This document shows positions 60,538 through 64,000 of a stretch of 64,000 nucleotides of DNA, one piece after another. Positions within the stretch are counted from its first letter, which is position 1. Every line of letters begins with the position of its first letter. The stretch lies in contig JBARUK010000096.1 of assembly GCA_049645705.1 (NCBI GenBank), forward strand, positions 1 through 64,000, written 5' to 3'. The notes under the pieces were generated by a model. The model ran no database searches. It was not told the DNA's origin and saw only the letters and a program-made list of their open reading frames with translations. Position numbers and translations under genes: made by a program. This stretch comes from JBGNFV01 sp049645705 (GTDB taxonomy: Bacteria; Bacteroidota; Bacteroidia; Cytophagales; Cyclobacteriaceae).

Positions 60538-61791
60538 ATGAAAAAAGTCTATTCCAAACCATTCCTGTTAGCGCTGGGCATTATACTTGCCCTTACCATT
60601 TCTTTTCAGACAGTATGCTTCGGCCAGGGGCGCGCGGCCATTTACGGTACTGTAGAGACCATAGACGGCAACAGTTATACCGGTGCCCTGCGCTGGGGCA
60701 AAGAAGAGGCCTTCTGGAGCGATATGTTCAACTCCGAGAAGCCCACCAATACCAATGTCAAGTACCTTTCTAAAAGCGACTATGAGAAGCTCAAAGGAGA
60801 AGACGAAGGATGGAGTAGTAAGTACTCGCTCAACTTTATCTGGGACGATGAATACAAAGCTTCTACTCACTCCTTTGCCTGCCGTTTTGGTGAGATAGCC
60901 AGGATAGATATAGAAGGCAGGAATGAAGTGATCCTTACCCTTAAAAATGGCGAAAAGCTGGAGCTGGGCGGTGGGTCTAACGACGTGGGAGCCGACATCC
61001 AGGTCAGGGACAATGAGCTGGGCGAGATAAGCGTATCATGGGACCGCATAGAAAGCATTCGCTTTTCTGCTACACCGTCCAGGCTGGCGGCCCATTTTGG
61101 CAAACCGCTTATAGGCAAGGTGACTACCGACCGCGGCGAGTACTCTGGCCGTATACAGTGGGACCACGACGAAGCCACTGGAGAAGATAAGCTGGATGGT
61201 GATACAGACGACGGGGATGTTTCCATCAATTTTGAGAATATAGCTGCTATTGAAAAAGACGGTAGAGGTGCTAACGTCACTCTGGTGTCCGGCAGATCCA
61301 TTTATCTCTATGGAAGTAACGATGTAAACTCAGGCAACCGCGGGGTGGTAATAAACCTGCCGGACCTGGGCAAAGTGCTGGTAAACTGGAAGGATTTTCA
61401 GAAAGTGGAATTCACCTGGGACCGCAACATGGACATGATGTCTTACGATGACTTTTCCAGCCCTAAAAAGATAAAAGGCACTGTAAAAACCACTAACGGT
61501 GAAAACCTGCGCGGAGAGCTTATCTATGACCTGGACGAAACCTGGGATATGGAAATGCTGGACGGTACCGATGAGAACACAGACTATAGCATACCGTTCC
61601 GCTACATCAAGAGGATAAAGCCAAAAAACTATGCTTATACTGAAGTGATACTCAAAAATGGCCAGAAATTGCTGTTGGGAGGATCACAGGATGTAACTGA
61701 TAAGCACGATGGGGTACTGATCTTTAACAGAGGGGGGAATAACCCTACCTATGTATCCTGGAAAGAAATAGAAGAAATTACAATCGATTAA
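60538..61791 (+). CDS. Secreted protein with three tandem beta repeats
   Basis: A 417-residue protein with a signal peptide (about 1-30, ending CFGQ). Three related units follow, each starting with a G-x-V-x-T strand: YGTVETIDGNSYTGALRW (about 38), GKVTTDRGEYSGRIQWDHDE (about 196) and GTVKTTNGENLRGELIYDLDE (about 315). Each unit later has LKNG-x-K/S-L-x-LxG and a VSWK/VNWK/VSWD segment. The exported beta-rich repeat may bind carbohydrate or another partner. I do not recognise a named family. It is preceded by 21-bp phased repeats. Confidence 0.75.
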   Translation: MKKVYSKPFLLALGIILALTISFQTVCFGQGRAAIYGTVETIDGNSYTGALRWGKEEAFWSDMFNSEKPTNTNVKYLSKSDYEKLKGEDEGWSSKYSLNFIWDDEYKASTHSFACRFGEIARIDIEGRNEVILTLKNGEKLELGGGSNDVGADIQVRDNELGEISVSWDRIESIRFSATPSRLAAHFGKPLIGKVTTDRGEYSGRIQWDHDEATGEDKLDGDTDDGDVSINFENIAAIEKDGRGANVTLVSGRSIYLYGSNDVNSGNRGVVINLPDLGKVLVNWKDFQKVEFTWDRNMDMMSYDDFSSPKKIKGTVKTTNGENLRGELIYDLDETWDMEMLDGTDENTDYSIPFRYIKRIKPKNYAYTEVILKNGQKLLLGGSQDVTDKHDGVLIFNRGGNNPTYVSWKEIEEITID

Positions 61792-61819
61792 CTATACATC
61801 CGTAACAACAACCAAATGT

Positions 61820-61853
61820 AAAGGGCCATTTTTATTAGACCGGCCCTTTATTT
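61820..61853 (+). terminator. Intrinsic terminator of the repeat-protein gene
   Basis: AAAGGGCC (61820-61827) pairs with GGCCCTTT (61842-61849), followed by ATTT. It precedes the sensor kinase gene by 20 bases, so kinase and regulator probably have their own promoter or reach it by read-through. Confidence 0.75.
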
Positions 61854-61874
61854 ACTGCAACCAAAACCAAGTTA

Positions 61875-62894
61875 ATGAAACCTGTCCAAAAGAAGGCCCT
61901 TACGGCTTTTGTAGTGATTGTCATACTGGCGGGTATCGTATGGTATGCCCTTTGGCTGGACCTGCCCACCACCGTATACATCGCTGCCGGATGGATACTG
62001 CTGCTGGTCGTTCTGCTAATAGCGGGCAACCGCTTCATTTCCGGAGTACTCGACCGGAAACTGCCCTGGACCATGTACAGCGGCCTTCGCTTTGCCGTCC
62101 ACCTGCTGCTAAGCCTCGTTTACAGTCTTGTCTGTCTTAACGCGAGCTATTATACCTTCAAAATAGTTTTTACCACTGATCCTCCTACCCCGTACCAGTT
62201 CACCATCATGAATATTTACGGGGTCATCATAGTACTCGGAGTCATTCTGATCTATTTTTCCCTGTATTTACTTAAAGCATGGCGCAAGTCAGCGCTGGAG
62301 AGTGAACGGCTGCAGAAAGAGACTATCAAGAGTGAACTACATGCCTTGCGCACTCACCTCGACCCTCACTTTCTGTTCAACAACCTGAACATCCTGGATG
62401 TACTCATCGAGAAAGACCCCCGGGCAGCCCGCAATTTTCTGAACCGCTTTTCAGAAGTGTACCGGTTTCTACTTAAGAAAAAGGATGCCGAGCTTATCAC
62501 CCTTACCGAAGAACTGGACTTTCTGCAGGCTTATTTATTCCTGATCCAGACCAGGTTTGAAGATAATGTGCAGGTACATATGCACATATGCAAAGCGCAC
62601 CGAGATATGTCCCTGCCTCCTATGGCCCTTCAAATACTTATCGAAAACTGCCTGAAGCACAACCGGATAGATGAAGATGCGCCGCTTCATATAAACGTTA
62701 TGTCCCGTAAAGACGGGTACCTGAGCATTAGCAACAACCTGCAGCCGCGCAGCCAGAAGATGCCGGGCACCGGTACCGGCCTGGAAAATATAAGGAGCAG
62801 GTATAATTACTTTACCGAGAAAAAACTAAAGGTGAGAACTGAGGAAAACCAGTACATAGTGGATATACCTCTTATAGAAGTGCAAGAAATATGA
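61875..62894 (+). CDS. LytS-type sensor histidine kinase
   Basis: A 339-residue protein. Four membrane helices (about 10-30, 35-55, 72-94, 112-136) are followed by the His_kinase domain with RTHLDPHFLFNNLNILDVLIEK (His about 164) and the HATPase part with ILIENCLKHN and GTGTGLENIRSRY. No separate sensor domain is present, so it probably detects something in the membrane or through its helices. It overlaps the regulator gene by four bases (ATGA), a coupled two-component system. Confidence 0.93.
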   Translation: MKPVQKKALTAFVVIVILAGIVWYALWLDLPTTVYIAAGWILLLVVLLIAGNRFISGVLDRKLPWTMYSGLRFAVHLLLSLVYSLVCLNASYYTFKIVFTTDPPTPYQFTIMNIYGVIIVLGVILIYFSLYLLKAWRKSALESERLQKETIKSELHALRTHLDPHFLFNNLNILDVLIEKDPRAARNFLNRFSEVYRFLLKKKDAELITLTEELDFLQAYLFLIQTRFEDNVQVHMHICKAHRDMSLPPMALQILIENCLKHNRIDEDAPLHINVMSRKDGYLSISNNLQPRSQKMPGTGTGLENIRSRYNYFTEKKLKVRTEENQYIVDIPLIEVQEI

Positions 62895-63667
62895 ACATCC
62901 TCCTGATAGAAGATGAGGCACTGGCGGCTGAGCGTACCGCCGGGCTGTTGCAAGAGATAGACCCCTCCCTGACCGTGCAGCATACCTGCCGGACAGTTAA
63001 GAACACAGTAGCCTGGCTGTCTACCCACCCCGAGCCCGACCTGATCATCAGTGATATTCAGCTGCTTGACGGCATCAGCTTCTCCATTTTCCAGGAGCAC
63101 CCCGTTGCCTGCCCTATCATCTTCCTTACCGCTTTCGATCAGTATGCCATCAGGGCCTTTGAGGTAAACAGTATAGCCTATCTGCTGAAGCCGGTAGAAC
63201 GGGATAAACTGGAAAAAGCACTGGACAAGTACCGGCAGGTAAAGGAGGCCTATGCGCACCACCGGCCCGTAAGCCAGGAGGTGGACTATGAAAAGGTTAT
63301 GAAGGCCCTGCTGAACAAAACGGCTGACTATAAAAGCCGCTACCTGGTAAAGGTAGGGCAGCATATCAAAGCCGTATCGGTAGACAAGATCGCCTACTTC
63401 TACACTATGGATAAAATGACCTACCTCACTACTCATGACGGCCGCAGATTCCCACTGGACCATAGCCTGGAAGAGATATCAAAGTCACTGGATCCGCACA
63501 CGTTTCATCGTCTCAACCGTAAGTATATTGCCAGCATAGAAGCTGTGAGCGAAGTGCAGCCCTACTTTAAGGGCAGGCTGGTAGTCGGATTGCTTCCGGA
63601 TCCGGAAGAAGAGATCGTGGTGAGCAGCGAAAAAAGCGGGCCTTTCAAAGACTGGTTAGATCAATAG
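62891..63667 (+). CDS. LytTR-family response regulator
   Basis: A 258-residue regulator. The receiver domain (1-120) has the phosphate-accepting Asp55 in LIISDIQLLDG, acidic residues IEDEAL, and Lys in LLKPVERDKL. The C-terminal LytTR domain (about 150-250) has YLVKVGQHIKAVSVDKIAYF and HRLNRKYIASIEAV. It would bind direct repeats and change transcription of nearby genes. The gene is directly upstream of the small peptide gene at 63737, and the phased repeats at 60421 are a possible target. Confidence 0.94.
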   Translation: MNILLIEDEALAAERTAGLLQEIDPSLTVQHTCRTVKNTVAWLSTHPEPDLIISDIQLLDGISFSIFQEHPVACPIIFLTAFDQYAIRAFEVNSIAYLLKPVERDKLEKALDKYRQVKEAYAHHRPVSQEVDYEKVMKALLNKTADYKSRYLVKVGQHIKAVSVDKIAYFYTMDKMTYLTTHDGRRFPLDHSLEEISKSLDPHTFHRLNRKYIASIEAVSEVQPYFKGRLVVGLLPDPEEEIVVSSEKSGPFKDWLDQ

Positions 63668-63686
63668 GCTGTTTACGAATGGAGTA

Positions 63687-63711
63687 GGATAATATTTTTT
63701 GTATATTATCC
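63687..63711. promoter_or_regulatory. GGATAATAT palindrome upstream of the peptide gene
   Basis: GGATAATAT (63687-63695), spacer TTTTTGT, ATATTATCC (63703-63711): a perfect 9-bp inverted repeat between the regulator stop and the peptide start, directly followed by TTCGCAAAAC. It may be an operator at the promoter of the peptide gene or part of a terminator of the regulator gene. Confidence 0.5.
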
Positions 63712-63736
63712 TTCGCAAAACTAAACATTCGTATTT

Positions 63737-63898
63737 ATGAAAAAGACCAAATTAAGCTTAAAAGAGCTTCAGGTATCCTCATTCATCTCCACTCCATCCA
63801 GTTTACGCGGAGGAAATTATGAGCCGATCAGAACCCCTCCCGAAAAAGCCACAGGTGATACCTGTCTCTGCCAGCCCACCTATTGGGAAAACTGCTAA
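63737..63898 (+). CDS. RiPP-type precursor peptide with double-glycine leader
   Basis: A 53-residue peptide: leader MKKTKLSLKELQVSSFIS (residues 1-18), then TPSSLRGG with cleavage expected after Gly26, and a 27-residue core starting NYEPIRTPPEKATGD. The core holds Thr33, 39, 42 and 48 and Cys43, 45 and 53 but no Ser. This is the Bacteroidota class I lanthipeptide or pinensin-like leader style (KLSLxxLxVxSFxT ... GG). No LanB, LanC, ABC-peptidase or other maturation gene is inside the window, so the modification is not shown. A second copy of the same start follows at 63981. Confidence 0.72.
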   Translation: MKKTKLSLKELQVSSFISTPSSLRGGNYEPIRTPPEKATGDTCLCQPTYWENC

Positions 63899-63940
63899 GA
63901 GACTCAGTAATTCATTTTTCTTTTAAATAATCTGTTTACA

Positions 63941-63961
63941 GACCCTGACAAGTGCAGGGTC
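63941..63961 (+). terminator. Hairpin between two peptide genes
   Basis: GACCCTG (63941-63947), loop, CAGGGTC (63955-63961), a perfect 7-bp stem followed by GTACCATAATTTTA. It may weaken or stop transcription between the first peptide gene and the next one. Confidence 0.5.
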
Positions 63962-63980
63962 GTACCATAATTTTATACTT

Positions 63981-64000
63981 ATGAAAAAGACCAGATATCA
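63981..64000 (+). CDS. Start of a second RiPP-type precursor peptide, cut by the window end
   Basis: The last 20 bases read ATGAAAAAGACCAGATATCA, giving MKKTRY, with the same first four codons as the peptide at 63737. The spacing (82 bases after the first stop) and identity of the first codons suggest a tandem paralogue. Nothing more of it can be seen. Confidence 0.55.

Overview
The window is a chromosomal stretch of a Bacteroidota bacterium, most likely of the order Cytophagales. The grounds are a TonB-dependent receptor paired with a DUF4249 lipoprotein, DUF6588, DUF5522, DUF4442 and DUF3109 family proteins, a fused IcmF mutase, a LytS/LytTR system, almost no Shine-Dalgarno sites before starts, and small leader peptides of the Bacteroidota double-glycine RiPP type. 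No rRNA, tRNA, CRISPR array, intact insertion sequence or origin was seen. The gene content is mostly conserved housekeeping with several accessory islands.

Layout. 0.4-9.4 kb: TonB receptor and DUF4249 lipoprotein, small conserved proteins, a secreted alpha/beta-hydrolase-like protein without its catalytic Ser and His, FeoB and CysS. 9.9-16.7 kb: M23 peptidase, a large FAD/Fe-S oxidoreductase, a JmjC/cupin protein, and two paralogous small exported proteins that share a leader, a sigma-54-like promoter and an upstream palindrome. 16.7-26.4 kb: M61 peptidase, Mpo1-like, DUF4442, FAD oxidoreductase, NhaC antiporter, 3'-5' exonuclease, patatin-like membrane protein, and a decayed M28 peptidase gene. 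26.5-40.2 kb: a sensor with four PAS repeats but no output domain, IcmF, several small enzymes, a possible structured RNA between divergent genes, enoyl-CoA hydratase and DUF6588.

40.4-46.4 kb: a PerR-like Fur regulator and 2-Cys peroxiredoxin, then four tandem paralogous small cysteine proteins, each followed by a related hairpin, then a cluster of TTTGTAGCAA repeats, KdtA and RsgA. 46.4-50.6 kb is a surface-glycan block (GT2, two GNAT/FemAB-like proteins, Wzx-type flippase). 50.6-60.4 kb: EamA transporter, YigZ, DnaN, two related lipoproteins, MscS channel, ComEC, RecR, ClpS and a sodium:solute symporter. 60.4-64.0 kb: a secreted three-repeat protein preceded by three GTTC repeats in 21-bp phase, a LytS/LytTR pair, then a 53-residue peptide with a RiPP-type leader and the first codons of a second one cut by the window edge.

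The parts most likely to be new biology are the RiPP-like precursor pair next to a LytTR system at the right edge, the four-gene cysteine-protein array at 41.8-43.5 kb, and the co-regulated pair of small exported proteins at 14.1 and 16.3 kb. All functional assignments come from reading the sequence and remembered family motifs; no database search was run.
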